NCBI GenBank assembly: GCA_002313255.1
Contig: DCBA01000071.1
Span: 1 to 61,889, forward strand
Origin: Gammaproteobacteria bacterium UBA1119
GTDB lineage: Bacteria; Pseudomonadota; Gammaproteobacteria; Pseudomonadales; Azotimanducaceae
Reading direction: 5' to 3'
DNA: 61,889 nucleotides
Shown here: positions 41,688 to 51,830 of the stretch, in pieces
Position numbering within the stretch: the stretch's first letter is position 1
Layout: every line of letters starts with the position of its first letter
Program-made: the position numbers and the translations under genes
Notes under the pieces: model-generated
The model's database searches: none
The model's input: the letters and a program-made list of their open reading frames with translations, nothing else
What the model was told of the DNA's origin: nothing

Positions 41688-43168
41688 CTGACGAGAACGA
41701 CATCGTGGCATCGCGTCGACAAAAACTAGTCGAACTACGACGGCGGGGCGCCGCGTACCCGAGCGGATTCGAGCGTTCGGATTTAGCGGCGCAACTGCAC
41801 GCGCATTACGGCGATTTCTCCAAAGAAGCCCTCGAAGAGAAAGTGGTGGATGTCAAGGTCGCGGGTCGGATCATGTTGCGACGTGTTATGGGCAAAGCTA
41901 GTTTTATTACGCTGCAGGACGGCACACATCAGATTCAGTGCTACCTAAGACAACAGGATCTGGGCGAGGCTACCTATAAGGAATTTGATGACCTTTATGA
42001 CCGGGGCGATATCGTTGGCGTGACTGGGACGATGATGCGGACGAAGAAAGGCGAGTTAACTGTCCACGCGTCTGAAATTGTGTTGCTTACGAAATCGCTA
42101 CAACCACTGCCCGAGAAATATCACGGCATTAGCGATCGGGAACTCAAATATCGACTTCGATATGTCGATCTTATTATGAGCGACTCGACACGTGCCGTAT
42201 TCCGTAATCGCAGTCGCGTCATTTCAACCATTCGTCGATTTTTTGATGCTCGGGAATACCTGGAAGTTGAAACCCCGATGATGCATCCCATTCCAGGTGG
42301 CGCGAATGCACGGCCTTTCACCACCCATCACAACAGTTTAGACATGGAGCTTTATTTGAGGGTTGCGCCAGAACTTTATTTAAAGCGGCTCGTCGTGGGG
42401 GGATTCGAACGCGTGTACGAGATCAACCGCAATTTTCGTAATGAAGGCCTTTCTAGCCGCCACAATCCCGAATTCACTATGCTTGAGTTCTATCAGGCAT
42501 ACGCGACGTACGAGGACCTAATGGATCTGACCGAAGAACTTCTACGCGAAGTTGTTGAGACGGTGGCGGGTTCTTCGGTAATCGAATTCCAAGACGAACG
42601 AATCGACTTTGGCCGACCCATACGTCGCATCGATATGACTGAAGCAGTAGCCTATGAAATCGGAGTATCGGCAAAAAAATTACGTGACCCTAAAACAATC
42701 GTAACGGCTGCTGAAACGGCATCCGTGGAGGTTGACCCTGATTGGGAACTGGGCAAAACGCTCGTGGCGTTGTTTGAAGCGCGTGTCGAAAAGACGCTCA
42801 TTGCGCCAACGTTCGTTACGGGCTATCCAGCTGAGGTGTCTCCTTTAGCCCGCAAGAGCGATCGGCGACCCGAGTTTACAGATCGATTTGAGCTCTTTAT
42901 CGCTGGGCGTGAGATTGCGAACGGGTTTTCCGAATTAAACGATCCAGAGGATCAAGCCGACCGGTTCCTCAAACAAGCCGAACAACAATCTATGGGTGAT
43001 ACGGAAGCGATGCACTTCGACGCCGATTATATAAAAGCGCTTGAATACGGTCTGCCGCCGACGGCTGGGGAGGGTATTGGTATCGATCGCCTGGTAATGC
43101 TGGTGACGAATTCCCCCTCGATACGCGACGTTTTGCTGTTTCCACAGATGAGGTCGCGAGAGGAGTGA
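41684..43168 (+). CDS. lysS: Lysyl-tRNA synthetase (class II)
   Basis: Charges tRNA-Lys. The 494-residue product has an N-terminal OB-fold for the anticodon ('[21 protein letters not shown]') and a class II catalytic domain with '[19 protein letters not shown]', '[28 protein letters not shown]' (motif 2) and '[15 protein letters not shown]' (motif 3). Overlaps prfB by four bases and ung by four bases, so all three are probably co-translated. Confidence 0.97.
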   Translation: MTDENDIVASRRQKLVELRRRGAAYPSGFERSDLAAQLHAHYGDFSKEALEEKVVDVKVAGRIMLRRVMGKASFITLQDGTHQIQCYLRQQDLGEATYKEFDDLYDRGDIVGVTGTMMRTKKGELTVHASEIVLLTKSLQPLPEKYHGISDRELKYRLRYVDLIMSDSTRAVFRNRSRVISTIRRFFDAREYLEVETPMMHPIPGGANARPFTTHHNSLDMELYLRVAPELYLKRLVVGGFERVYEINRNFRNEGLSSRHNPEFTMLEFYQAYATYEDLMDLTEELLREVVETVAGSSVIEFQDERIDFGRPIRRIDMTEAVAYEIGVSAKKLRDPKTIVTAAETASVEVDPDWELGKTLVALFEARVEKTLIAPTFVTGYPAEVSPLARKSDRRPEFTDRFELFIAGREIANGFSELNDPEDQADRFLKQAEQQSMGDTEAMHFDADYIKALEYGLPPTAGEGIGIDRLVMLVTNSPSIRDVLLFPQMRSREE

Positions 43169-43890
43169 CGGAACAGAGGGACCGAGTGGTCCTGGAGAGT
43201 AGCTGGAAAGCCGCACTCGCAAAGGAGTTTGACGCCGCATACCTTGTACGTTTGCGTGCCTTTCTGATCGACGAAAAACGAGCCCGCAAAACTGTGTATC
43301 CGGTTGGGACAGAGATATTCAAGGCCCTCGATTCTTGTCCATTGCCAGACACGCGAATCGTCATTATTGGGCAAGACCCTTATCACGGCCCAGGCCAAGC
43401 CCACGGTCTCTGTTTCAGTGTTCCACAGGGCGTCGCTCCGCCGCCCTCGCTAGCGAACATCTTTCGAGAAATTGAAAAAGATATGAGCGATGAGACCGTA
43501 CCCGGGGGTAATAGCAACAGTAAGATTGTGCCGGGTAAAGGTTGCCTAGAGCCCTGGGCACTCCAAGGAGTCTTGCTTTTGAACTCTGTTCTTACCGTTG
43601 CGCGCGGACGTGCTGGTTCGCATCAGGGCATGGGTTGGGAGACCTTTACCGATAGGGTTGTTGAAGTGATCGATCGGGAGCGGGAGCACGTGGTGTTTAT
43701 GCTTTGGGGAAGTTACGCGAAGCGCAAAGGCGCCATGGTTAATCGAGATAAACATTGCGTCCTCGTAGCTCCGCACCCGTCGCCGTTATCGGCACATAAA
43801 GGTTTTTTCGGTTGTCGTCACTTCTCGAGAGCGAATCAATATTTAGTTGCACACGGGCGGGCACCTGTGGATTGGTTCGACGTGGGATAG
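43165..43890 (+). CDS. ung: Uracil-DNA glycosylase (family 1)
   Basis: Removes uracil from DNA after cytosine deamination or dUTP use. The 241-residue product carries the water-activating motif 'IIGQDPYHGPGQAHGL', the uracil pocket 'LLLNSVLTV', and the DNA-insertion loop 'APHPSPLSAH'. A short Gly/Asn/Ser-containing stretch near residues 113-121 may be a small loop insertion. GTG 43165 overlaps the lysS stop (GTGA). Confidence 0.96.
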   Translation: MTEQRDRVVLESSWKAALAKEFDAAYLVRLRAFLIDEKRARKTVYPVGTEIFKALDSCPLPDTRIVIIGQDPYHGPGQAHGLCFSVPQGVAPPPSLANIFREIEKDMSDETVPGGNSNSKIVPGKGCLEPWALQGVLLLNSVLTVARGRAGSHQGMGWETFTDRVVEVIDREREHVVFMLWGSYAKRKGAMVNRDKHCVLVAPHPSPLSAHKGFFGCRHFSRANQYLVAHGRAPVDWFDVG

Positions 43891-43983
43891 ATAAGCTAAA
43901 ACGTACCGCATCGAGGTGCTGTAACCAGCTTTTAGAGCTTACGTGTCAACTTCCGTGGTCTTATTAATTAGTTTCTTTGAGAA

Positions 43984-44000
43984 CTCACTGAGTAAGTGAG
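43984..44000. repeat. Perfect inverted repeat between convergent ung and ygfZ
   Basis: CTCACT (43984-43989) and AGTGAG (43995-44000) form a six-pair stem with a GAGTA loop. The 135-base gap 43891-44025 also holds AAGCTAAAA and TTTTAGAGCTT, which can pair with a two-base bulge. Neither has a T-run on either strand, so these are weak candidates for shared transcription ends. Confidence 0.35.
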
Positions 44001-44025
44001 AAGGCATGTAAAACTCGCAACGCGA

Positions 44026-44781
44026 CTAATTATTTTGAACGAGCGTCAATTCACAATGTGCAGTGTTGAGGATGGCGTTGTCACTGTTACTGACGATTAA
44101 GGCATAGACATCGTTGGCCGTGATTACGGTACCGTTGGTTCCTGATTCATTAATATCTTGGCCCGGATGAGGTTTTTCGCCTACCCACAAGTACTGCCGT
44201 AATCGACGTTTTACAACGCCACGATGCTCGGCTCGGGCGACGATCTCCTGACCGAGATAACAACCCTTACTAAAACTAACGGTTTCAAATGCGGTGAGTC
44301 CAAGCATCTGCGGCAGAAAGCGGTCTGCGGTACTTTTCGTCACAATGGCGAATTCATTTGTGACAGCGACGTCCGCAAGAGGCGGTTGTTCACGTGATTT
44401 TGAATGATGAGGGAATGCTTCGACAATCCAATCGAATGGTTTGAGCGTTACTCTATTTGAACCTGAAGCGGAAAATTGAATGACCGATTTCGCGCCCTCG
44501 ACGATCGTCGATTTCGAAAAAACTAGGTATTTGGATAGGTGCGCATCAAGCGACTCGACGACGCTTCGATGGACGATGAAACTCACTTCCGCGGGAGACC
44601 CAAACATCCAGCCGTTGGCAATGACGCGTCCCTGAAGACTCGTGAATGCCATAGGCATTGCTGCATGCAAGGTCACTGTCTCGACGTCGCAAGTTACATA
44701 GCCCTGGAGGAAATTTGCGGCGTCCGGGCCCGAAAGTGTTTGTAGAATCAAATCGTCGTTTTGTTCAGTAGAGAAGGCCAT
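44026..44781 (-). CDS. ygfZ: Folate-binding Fe-S biogenesis protein YgfZ
   Basis: GcvT-like tetrahydrofolate-binding protein needed for full activity of some Fe-S enzymes, including MiaB. The 251-residue product has the N-terminal 'LSGPDAANFLQGYVTCDVE' and the signature 'SFSKGCYLGQEIVAR' with the essential Cys. Somewhat shorter than E. coli YgfZ (326). It is divergent from sdhE with about 60 bases between starts, a common pairing. Confidence 0.93.
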   Translation of the reverse strand: MAFSTEQNDDLILQTLSGPDAANFLQGYVTCDVETVTLHAAMPMAFTSLQGRVIANGWMFGSPAEVSFIVHRSVVESLDAHLSKYLVFSKSTIVEGAKSVIQFSASGSNRVTLKPFDWIVEAFPHHSKSREQPPLADVAVTNEFAIVTKSTADRFLPQMLGLTAFETVSFSKGCYLGQEIVARAEHRGVVKRRLRQYLWVGEKPHPGQDINESGTNGTVITANDVYALIVSNSDNAILNTAHCELTLVQNN

Positions 44782-44841
44782 GTTGCTAGTTTACCAAGGT
44801 CGGATTGTGCATGATCGGGTGACCACGCTTGGGGGATATCA

Positions 44842-45099
44842 ATGGAAGAGGATGAGCGTAAAGCCCGCTGGCGCAGTCGTCGAGGTTTGTTGGAGCTCGA
44901 TCTCATCTTCGTGCCGTTCGTAGAGAACTGTTTTGCCGGCCTTCCTGAGCGTCTGCGTCGCGATTATTTAGATCTATTAACTGCGGATGACGTGGACGCG
45001 TATGTTTGGCTAACGTCGAGCGAAAGTGTACCCGGGCGCTATAAAAAAATCGTCGATGTCATTAAACAGTCTGTTGGCGGGGATTTTGAAAAAGCCTGA
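44842..45099 (+). CDS. sdhE: FAD assembly factor SdhE
   Basis: Small protein that helps attach FAD covalently to SdhA (and FrdA). The 85-residue product has the family's conserved RGxxE motif ('SRRGLLELD') near residues 12-20, the helical core 'LPERLRRDYLDLLTADDVDAYVWL' region and normal length. Divergent from ygfZ; nadB, itself a flavoprotein related to SdhA but with non-covalent FAD, lies next to it on the other strand. Confidence 0.92.
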   Translation: MEEDERKARWRSRRGLLELDLIFVPFVENCFAGLPERLRRDYLDLLTADDVDAYVWLTSSESVPGRYKKIVDVIKQSVGGDFEKA

Positions 45100-45182
45100 T
45101 TTCGTAAAGATTTCTATGTTGCTTCTTGGGTCCGCCCATTTCTCGCGAGAACGACACAAAGCTAATGCGTCGCGGGTCGTTG

Positions 45183-46865
45183 CTAGCGCGATTTTGAATG
45201 TTTTGTGTGTCGATTGATCGGTTGAAGGACGTCAAGCGGATCAACTACTGGATACAGAATACTAGGACGTGCGTCGGCCTGAGACTGGGGGTAGTCGAGC
45301 GTGTAATGCAAGCCCCGACTTTCGCGTCGCCACTGTGCGGCTTGCACCATCAGTTCGGCAACATGGATTAAGTTTCGAAGTTCAATGAGGTCACTGTTGA
45401 CCCGATAATTTGAGTAGTAATCGTGCACTTCCTGCTTCAGCAGTCCAATTCTTCGGGCCGCCCGTTCGAGGCGCTTGTTGGTTCGGACAATGCCAACATA
45501 GTTCCACATGCATCGGCGAAGTTCGGACCAATTATGGGAAAGAATGACGTTTTCATCGGAGTCAGTTACCCGGCTTTCGTCCCAATCGGGAATATCGCCT
45601 CGATTATCCCGGTTATCTGGGATTTCGTTCGCGATATCGTCTGCGACGGATCGAGCAAAGACTAAACATTCAAGTAGTGAATTACTCGCAAGACGATTGG
45701 CTCCGTGTAATCCGGTATATGCGGTTTCACCTACTGCGTAAAGGCCATCTATATCCGTTTGGCCGCTCTCGTCTACCAATACCCCGCCACAGGTGTAGTG
45801 TGCGGCTGGTACAACGGGAATGCGATCGCGTCGCATGTCGATTCCAACCCCAAGGCATGTTTCGAGTATGTTGGGAAAGCGTTGCTCGATTTTTTTGTCG
45901 AGAAGGTGCGTGACGTCTAGATATACGCATTCCTGACCAAGACGCTTCATTTCAAAATCGATCGCCCTAGCGACCACGTCTCGTGGTGCCATTTCAGCGC
46001 GGGGATCGAATCGTTCCATAAAGCGTTCGCCATCTCCGAGAACAAGCTTGCCTCCTTCGCCTCGGATGGCTTCCGAAATAAGAAACGACCTGGCGTCTGG
46101 GTGATACAGACAGGTCGGGTGAAATTGGTTGAATTCCATATTTGCGACCCGGCAACCGGCTCGCCAAGCCATAGCGATTCCATCCCCGGTCGAGCCGTCT
46201 GGATTGCTGGTGTACTGGTAAACTTTACTCGCGCCGCCCGTTGCAAGAACGACATAGCGGGCCTCGATGACTTCAACGTTGCCCGTTTCGGCGTTGTAGA
46301 CGTACGCCCCCATAGTTCGTGAGTCGTTGGGAGTAGACTTTCCGGTTGTAACTACATCGATCGCGACACGCTTGGTCAGAATTCTGATTTTGGCATCGCT
46401 AAGAACACGATTTATAAGGGTTGTCGCGATCGCGTGGCCCGTAGTATCTGCGACGTGCAAAACCCTACGGTGTGTATGCCCTCCTTCCCGAGTCAGGTGG
46501 GGACCGTCATCTTGCTGGTCGAATTCGAGTCCGAGATCCTCAATATGATCGATAGCTTTGCGTGCTCGATTAACAACGTACCGGACGATTTTTTCGTTAC
46601 AAAGACCGGCGCCCGCCACGACCGTATCGTGGACGTGGGCGTCAACGCTATCGGCCGGTTGCGATACCGTAGCCACTCCGCCCTGTGCGCGATTGGTAGA
46701 GCCACCTCGAATGTCGTCTTTGGAAAGGACAATGACCCGTGCATGGGGTGATAGATGCAATGCGGTCGCGAGGCCCGCGGCCCCACTGCCTACGACTAAC
46801 ACATCGGTGGAATATCGAAGAGTCAAGAGATTACTCGCGACGAACGATTCGAAATCGTTGCCCAA
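45183..46865 (-). CDS. nadB: L-aspartate oxidase NadB
   Basis: FAD enzyme that oxidises aspartate to iminoaspartate, first step of NAD synthesis. The 560-residue product has the FAD-binding 'VLVVGSGAAGLATALHLS', 'GGSTNRAQGGVATV', 'EGGHTHRRVLH', 'FHPTCLYHPDARSFLISEAIRGEGG' active-site region and 'GLYAVGETAYTGLHGANRLASNSLLE'. The start is TTG 46865 with no clear Shine-Dalgarno; TTG 46826 is an alternative. Divergent from rpoE, the classical nadB/rpoE arrangement. nadA and nadC are not in the window. Confidence 0.95.
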   Translation of the reverse strand: MGNDFESFVASNLLTLRYSTDVLVVGSGAAGLATALHLSPHARVIVLSKDDIRGGSTNRAQGGVATVSQPADSVDAHVHDTVVAGAGLCNEKIVRYVVNRARKAIDHIEDLGLEFDQQDDGPHLTREGGHTHRRVLHVADTTGHAIATTLINRVLSDAKIRILTKRVAIDVVTTGKSTPNDSRTMGAYVYNAETGNVEVIEARYVVLATGGASKVYQYTSNPDGSTGDGIAMAWRAGCRVANMEFNQFHPTCLYHPDARSFLISEAIRGEGGKLVLGDGERFMERFDPRAEMAPRDVVARAIDFEMKRLGQECVYLDVTHLLDKKIEQRFPNILETCLGVGIDMRRDRIPVVPAAHYTCGGVLVDESGQTDIDGLYAVGETAYTGLHGANRLASNSLLECLVFARSVADDIANEIPDNRDNRGDIPDWDESRVTDSDENVILSHNWSELRRCMWNYVGIVRTNKRLERAARRIGLLKQEVHDYYSNYRVNSDLIELRNLIHVAELMVQAAQWRRESRGLHYTLDYPQSQADARPSILYPVVDPLDVLQPINRHTKHSKSR

Positions 46866-46934
46866 TAGTATATACAGGACCCAACGTGCAGAATATCGAC
46901 TGCTCGGATCGAACTATACTGCCGGAGGGCGATA

Positions 46935-47513
46935 TTGACTGCCGACACGGACCGAGAGTTGGTTCGACGAGTGCAGAGAGGTGACCGGAGTGCCTTTGAT
47001 CTGCTCTTTCTCCGTCACCGCCACAAGATTCATGGTCTTGTCAGTCGGTTCGTGCTTCGCGAAGGAGAGATAGACGATGTTGTCCAGGAGTCATTTATAA
47101 AGGCTTACCGTGCCTTACCTCGTTTTCGACTCGAAAGCGCTTTCTATACATGGTTGTACAGGATCGCGATAAATACGGCGAAAAATTATATCTCGGCCCA
47201 AAATAGGCGCCCCAGCACGTTGCAAGGTGACATTGACGAAATTGAGTTGAGAGAGGCGACGAGCGCACTACGGGAACTCGGCGATCCAGAAAATGAATAT
47301 CTGGCCAGCGAACTCGAAGTAGCTATTCGTAAGGCGCTGGACGCATTACCCAACGATTTAAAGAATGCGGTAACTTTTCGAGAATTCGATGGTCTAACCT
47401 ACGAACAGATTGCGGAGATTATGGATTGCCCGGTGGGGACCGTGAGGTCGAGAATCTTTCGGGCAAGGGAAGCGATAGACAAAAGTATAGGATTTTTGAT
47501 TCGTGGTGATTAG
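46935..47513 (+). CDS. rpoE: Envelope-stress sigma factor RpoE (AlgU)
   Basis: Extracytoplasmic-function sigma factor for outer-membrane stress. The 192-residue protein has region 2 ('RFVLREGEIDDVVQESFIKAYRALPRFRLESAFYTWLYRIAINTAKN' region) and region 4 ('FREFDGLTYEQIAEIMDCPVGTVRSRIFRARE') typical of group 4. TTG 46935 has GGAGG six bases upstream. A TATACT at about 46914-46919 may be a -10; I could not see a clear sigma-E autoregulatory site. Followed by rseA and rseB. Confidence 0.96.
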   Translation: MTADTDRELVRRVQRGDRSAFDLLFLRHRHKIHGLVSRFVLREGEIDDVVQESFIKAYRALPRFRLESAFYTWLYRIAINTAKNYISAQNRRPSTLQGDIDEIELREATSALRELGDPENEYLASELEVAIRKALDALPNDLKNAVTFREFDGLTYEQIAEIMDCPVGTVRSRIFRAREAIDKSIGFLIRGD

Positions 47514-47542
47514 AGGAAAATACGGAGCGGCAGTGCGAGCCG

Positions 47543-48082
47543 GTGACTGAAAAGTTTAAAGAGTTCGTATCTGCCATGCTCGACGACGAAGCGGAGGAGT
47601 TTGAGATTCGACGTGTTATCGGCGAAATCGCTCGTAATTCTGATTTGAAAAGCACGTGGTCGCGTTACCACGTCATCTCGAGCATCCTCAAACGGGAAGG
47701 GCTTTCAAATCTGGAAGAATTGGACATAGGGGAAGCCTCATCCGGCGACAACGGATCTTCGTCCGGTCCAAAGATCCTGGGAGACCGAACATTGAACAGG
47801 CCGTGGCTGCTGAGTCGTGGAACCTTGTTAGCATCGTTGGCTGTGGCGATTGCGGCCCTCGCGATCATCATCACCATAAACGATGAAGGAACTACACAGG
47901 TCGAACTTGCGGACACGCTCGTTGTGCCAGATCCCATCGTAACGGATGACCGTATTCCTGCAGAGAGTGACATTCTCCGCGCTGAAGCGTATCTGATCCG
48001 GCATGCACAACACGTTTCCATGAACCGTTCCGCTGCGCCTATACCTTTTGTCAAAGTCATCGCGCATGAGACTGAAAGGTGA
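47543..48082 (+). CDS. rseA: Anti-sigma-E factor RseA (MucA-like)
   Basis: Single-pass inner-membrane protein that holds RpoE until DegS and RseP cut it. The 179-residue product has the cytoplasmic anti-sigma domain ('MTEKFKEFVSAMLDDEAEEFE' region and 'WSRYHVISSILK'), one membrane helix (about residues 92-112) and a periplasmic tail. GTG 47543; the nearest Shine-Dalgarno is weak. Placed between rpoE and rseB with small gaps. Confidence 0.92.
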   Translation: MTEKFKEFVSAMLDDEAEEFEIRRVIGEIARNSDLKSTWSRYHVISSILKREGLSNLEELDIGEASSGDNGSSSGPKILGDRTLNRPWLLSRGTLLASLAVAIAALAIIITINDEGTTQVELADTLVVPDPIVTDDRIPAESDILRAEAYLIRHAQHVSMNRSAAPIPFVKVIAHETER

Positions 48083-48091
48083 GGCGATGAG

Positions 48092-49075
48092 ATGATCGCT
48101 TCGATTTGCCGAAGTACCGTTCTGGTTTTTGTTATTGGTGCGGTAATGGTATGTGGCGCCGAGCGGTCCGCGCTCGAATGGCTTGATACCATGAATCGAG
48201 GGTTTCGAACCCTCGATTACGATGGGGTATTCAGTTACCAAAGTGGGACAGACCTCACCACACTTCGTGTCGTACACGTCGTAATTGACGGCATTGAGCA
48301 CGAGCGACTCATCCATCTGGATGGGGCGCGGCGCGAATTTATTCGCCGGGGTCTCGAAATCACGCGGATTTTGCAACCCAAGGACAAGATTCTAGAACTC
48401 GAGAAAGCAGTTCCGCCAACACGCTTTGTTCAGGCCTTTTCGAGGCCGTTAGACGCGATCGACGATCTATATCTGGTCGAGTTGAACGGTTCGGGTCGAG
48501 TGGCCGGCAGACGCGCGATACGATTAAGCATCGTGCCACGTGACCAGGATCGATACGGCGTTGGTATTTGGTTAGATCACGCGACGGGATTGCTTTTGCG
48601 GTTTGAGCGCTACGACCTGACGGGATCGCGACTCGAACGGTTTCAGTTCGCTCATCTGACGATTGGGGGCATTCCCCGAACAGCTGTCATTCCAGAAGAG
48701 CGTGCTGGTGAGGTCAAAACAACGATGAAACTAGAGTCAAGAGCCGAGCCCCATGCGGAACAGCGGATTCACTGGCGCCCACAGTGGGTGCCCCGCGGAT
48801 TCGACAACTATCGTTCGAATATTTCTCAGGCGATGCGTGAGCGCGATGACGTTGACACGTTGATTTACTCAGATGGATTTACGGCGTTTTCGGTATTTGT
48901 ACAAGCAATGCCGAATCGTCGCGAGGTGAATTTCGAACGGCGAAACGGGGCTACGACCGTTGTCACCCGAACGCTTCAAGGCCCGATGGGCAAGAACCAA
49001 CTGGTTACCGTCGTGGGCGAAGTACCAGCGAAGACTGCAAAAAAAATAGCTTCAGATATGGTTTATTTTCGTTGA
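48092..49075 (+). CDS. rseB: Sigma-E regulator RseB (MucB-like)
   Basis: Periplasmic sensor that shields RseA from DegS and responds to lipid or LPS signals. The 327-residue product has a signal peptide (about residues 1-22), the lipoprotein-like N-terminal domain ('ALEWLDTMNRGFRTLDYDGVFSY' region) and the C-terminal domain with 'WVPRGF', 'LIYSDGFTAFSVFV' and 'VVGEVPAKTAKKIA'. GAGG lies seven bases before the ATG. No rseC, mucD or degP follows; the next gene is lepA after 185 bases without a recognisable gene. Confidence 0.93.
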   Translation: MIASICRSTVLVFVIGAVMVCGAERSALEWLDTMNRGFRTLDYDGVFSYQSGTDLTTLRVVHVVIDGIEHERLIHLDGARREFIRRGLEITRILQPKDKILELEKAVPPTRFVQAFSRPLDAIDDLYLVELNGSGRVAGRRAIRLSIVPRDQDRYGVGIWLDHATGLLLRFERYDLTGSRLERFQFAHLTIGGIPRTAVIPEERAGEVKTTMKLESRAEPHAEQRIHWRPQWVPRGFDNYRSNISQAMRERDDVDTLIYSDGFTAFSVFVQAMPNRREVNFERRNGATTVVTRTLQGPMGKNQLVTVVGEVPAKTAKKIASDMVYFR

Positions 49076-49260
49076 GCTGATACCTCCCAATTGGACAATT
49101 TTTCGATTCGATGATTATGGCTAGTGATACAGACGCCCGCCGATGAAGATCGATTGTCTGATGTTCGTGGATCGGGTTCCCTGATCGAACCGGCAACACC
49201 CTCGCGAATAGTCGTCGAAACACGTTAAGCTCCGCGACTGCCGTCGTAAACAAGAATGTT

Positions 49261-51057
49261 GTGACTCGTATAGATCGAACCCGCAACTTCTCCATCATCG
49301 CTCATATTGACCATGGCAAGTCCACACTTTCTGATCGTTTGATTCAGCTTTGTGGAGGCCTTAACGATCGCGAGATGGAGGATCAGGTACTCGACTCGAT
49401 GGAGCTCGAGCGAGAACGCGGCATCACTATTAAGTCCCAAAGTGTTGCATTGGAATACAAGAGTGCCGATGGCGAGACGTATCACCTTAACTTTATTGAT
49501 ACCCCTGGACATGTTGATTTCAGTTACGAGGTTTCGCGTTCGCTCGCCGCGTGCGAAGGCGCGTTGTTGGTCGTGGATGCAGCTCAGGGCGTTGAGGCTC
49601 AGTCCGTCGCCAATTGCTATACAGCGATCGAACAAGGTCTGGAAGTGATTCCGGTTTTAAATAAAATCGACTTACTGCAAGCCGATCCCGAGCGGGTGGC
49701 GGAAGAAATTGAAAATATTATCGGATTGCCTTCGGAAGGTATTATCGAAGTAAGCGCTAAGACTGGGCTCGGGATCGAGCCGTTGCTTGAACAGCTGATC
49801 GCCGACATTCCGGCACCTCGTGGAGACCGAGATTCGGGGCTGCGGGCTCTCGTGGTCGACTCGTGGTTTGATAACTATTTAGGGATTGTGTCTTTGGTTC
49901 GTGTGTTTGGCGGACACGTGAAACGTGGTGATCGGATTTTCGCGAATTCTGTCGGGAAGATACATGTCGTTGACGAGGTGGGGGTATTTACACCGAAGCG
50001 AGAAGTTCGAGCCGAACTCGCGGCTGGGGATGTTGGTTATGTCGTTGCCGGAATAAAAGATATTCGCGGTGCGCCGGTTGGTGACACACTTCTTCAGGAA
50101 GGGGCGAACGAGCTACCGGTCCCCGGATTTGAACGCGTTAAGCCGCAAGTGTTTGCCGGAATGTTTCCGGTTAGTTCCGACGATTTTGAAGCGTTTCGGG
50201 ATGCATTAGCTAAGCTTCGGTTGAATGATGCGTCGTTGCAATATGAGCCGGAGACGTCGGACGCCCTGGGGCATGGTTTTCGTTGTGGATTTCTGGGGAT
50301 GCTCCACATGGAGATCGTCCAGGAACGACTTGAGCGCGAATACGACATTGAGTTAATCACGTCAGCTCCTACGGTGGTCTATCAAGTGACCACAAGGCAA
50401 GGTGAAACGATTCAGATAGATAATCCATCTCAACTTCCGGAGCCGGGCAGCATTGCGGAGATGCAAGAGCCTATCGCTCTCGTCAATATCCTCTTACCCC
50501 AGGAACATGTTGGAAATGTCATATCGCTTTGCGTCGAACGCCGCGGCGTACAAAAGAACATGGAATATACGCGCGGGCAGGTCTCGCTCACATATACGAT
50601 ACCGATGAGCGAGGTAGTCATGGATTTTTTTGACCGACTTAAATCGATCAGTCGTGGGTTCGCGTCGTTAGATTATGGTTTCCATTCCTTCGAAGTGGCG
50701 CCGTTAGTTCGACTTGATATTTTGATTAACGGTGAACGTGTCGACGCGTTGGCCGTCATAACGCACAAAGACGAGGCACAAACTCGAGGGCGTAAGCTCG
50801 TCGAGACGATGCGCGAGTTAATCCCAAGGCAATTATTTGATGTGGCGATTCAGGCGGCGATTGGAGGTCACGTTGTTTCGAGACAAACCGTGAAAGCGTT
50901 ACGTAAGAATGTGACCTCGAAATGTTATGGGGGTGATGTGACGCGCAAGAAGAAACTGCTCGAAAAACAAAAAGCAGGGAAAAAACGAATGAAACAAGTG
51001 GGACGGGTGGAAATCCCCCAGGAAGCGTTCCTGGCCGCTTTGAAGATTGAGCGTTAA
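49261..51057 (+). CDS. lepA: Elongation factor 4 (LepA)
   Basis: Ribosome-dependent GTPase affecting initiation and back-translocation. The 598-residue protein has the G domain with '[14 protein letters not shown]', '[12 protein letters not shown]' and 'NKIDL', EF-G-like domains, and the LepA-only C-terminal domain with '[22 protein letters not shown]' region and basic tail '[20 protein letters not shown]'. GTG 49261 with weak Shine-Dalgarno. lepB, the usual next gene, is absent. Confidence 0.97.
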   Translation: MTRIDRTRNFSIIAHIDHGKSTLSDRLIQLCGGLNDREMEDQVLDSMELERERGITIKSQSVALEYKSADGETYHLNFIDTPGHVDFSYEVSRSLAACEGALLVVDAAQGVEAQSVANCYTAIEQGLEVIPVLNKIDLLQADPERVAEEIENIIGLPSEGIIEVSAKTGLGIEPLLEQLIADIPAPRGDRDSGLRALVVDSWFDNYLGIVSLVRVFGGHVKRGDRIFANSVGKIHVVDEVGVFTPKREVRAELAAGDVGYVVAGIKDIRGAPVGDTLLQEGANELPVPGFERVKPQVFAGMFPVSSDDFEAFRDALAKLRLNDASLQYEPETSDALGHGFRCGFLGMLHMEIVQERLEREYDIELITSAPTVVYQVTTRQGETIQIDNPSQLPEPGSIAEMQEPIALVNILLPQEHVGNVISLCVERRGVQKNMEYTRGQVSLTYTIPMSEVVMDFFDRLKSISRGFASLDYGFHSFEVAPLVRLDILINGERVDALAVITHKDEAQTRGRKLVETMRELIPRQLFDVAIQAAIGGHVVSRQTVKALRKNVTSKCYGGDVTRKKKLLEKQKAGKKRMKQVGRVEIPQEAFLAALKIER

Positions 51058-51158
51058 CGACGATTTCGTAACAAGAGATTGCAACACTGCTTTTGTCAGC
51101 AGAGTATCGATTTCAAGATTGCTATAGTGTTACTAGTGAGACGTAAAGCCCATCTGCC

Positions 51159-51830
51159 TTGACTATCAAGGCCCTCCAGCACCGAATTGGTTACAACTTT
51201 CGGGATCCGGCGATTCTCAAGTCTGCGTTGACGCATCGGAGTGCGGGTAGAGATAACAACGAACGGCTCGAATTTCTCGGCGATGCCGCGCTGGGGTTTG
51301 CCATTGCAGATGCGTTGTACGCCCGTTTTGCCGAAGCCTCGGAGGCTGACCTGACTCTAATGAGGGTTGAGCTCGTGCGTGGCAGTACGTTAGCTCTGGT
51401 TGCTCAAGAAATTGATTTGGGTAACTGTCTATCCCTAGGTGCGGGCGAACTGAAGAGTGGTGGGCGGAACCGCGATTCCATCCTAGCGGATGCGTTAGAG
51501 GCGATTATTGGCGCGGTGGTGCGTGATGGCGGCTATGTTGCTGCTCGGGACGTGATTGTACGGTTGCTCAAGGGTCGTTTGGAGTTAGTGCAAGAACACC
51601 CTATCAAGGATCCGAAAACCCTCCTGCAAGAGGAACTGCAGGGTCAAGGGGACGATCTACCGTATTACCACGTTGTCGAAAACACTGGGGACGCGCACGA
51701 TCGTCGGTATCGCGTCGAGTGTCGCGTAGATTCGCGCAAACTTGTTGCTTTCGGAGCGGGAACGTCGCGTCGAGACGCCGAAAAAGAAGCCGCACAAGCG
51801 ATGTTGAAAGAGTTGGGAAAGCGTGAATAA
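51159..51830 (+). CDS. rnc: Ribonuclease III
   Basis: Cuts double-stranded RNA, including rRNA precursors. The 223-residue product has the catalytic signature 'NERLEFLGDAALGF', the second acidic pair in 'ILADALEAIIGAV' and a C-terminal dsRNA-binding domain ('DPKTLLQEELQGQG' to 'RRDAEKEAAQAMLKEL'). TTG 51159; no strong Shine-Dalgarno. A TATAGT at 51123-51128 is a possible -10 of its own promoter, as expected if separated from lepA. Overlaps era by eight bases. Confidence 0.96.
   Translation: MTIKALQHRIGYNFRDPAILKSALTHRSAGRDNNERLEFLGDAALGFAIADALYARFAEASEADLTLMRVELVRGSTLALVAQEIDLGNCLSLGAGELKSGGRNRDSILADALEAIIGAVVRDGGYVAARDVIVRLLKGRLELVQEHPIKDPKTLLQEELQGQGDDLPYYHVVENTGDAHDRRYRVECRVDSRKLVAFGAGTSRRDAEKEAAQAMLKELGKRE

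Noticed and set aside
47828..48376. 182-residue minus-strand frame across rseA/rseB
   Set aside because: It overlaps two well-supported genes and shows no family motif.
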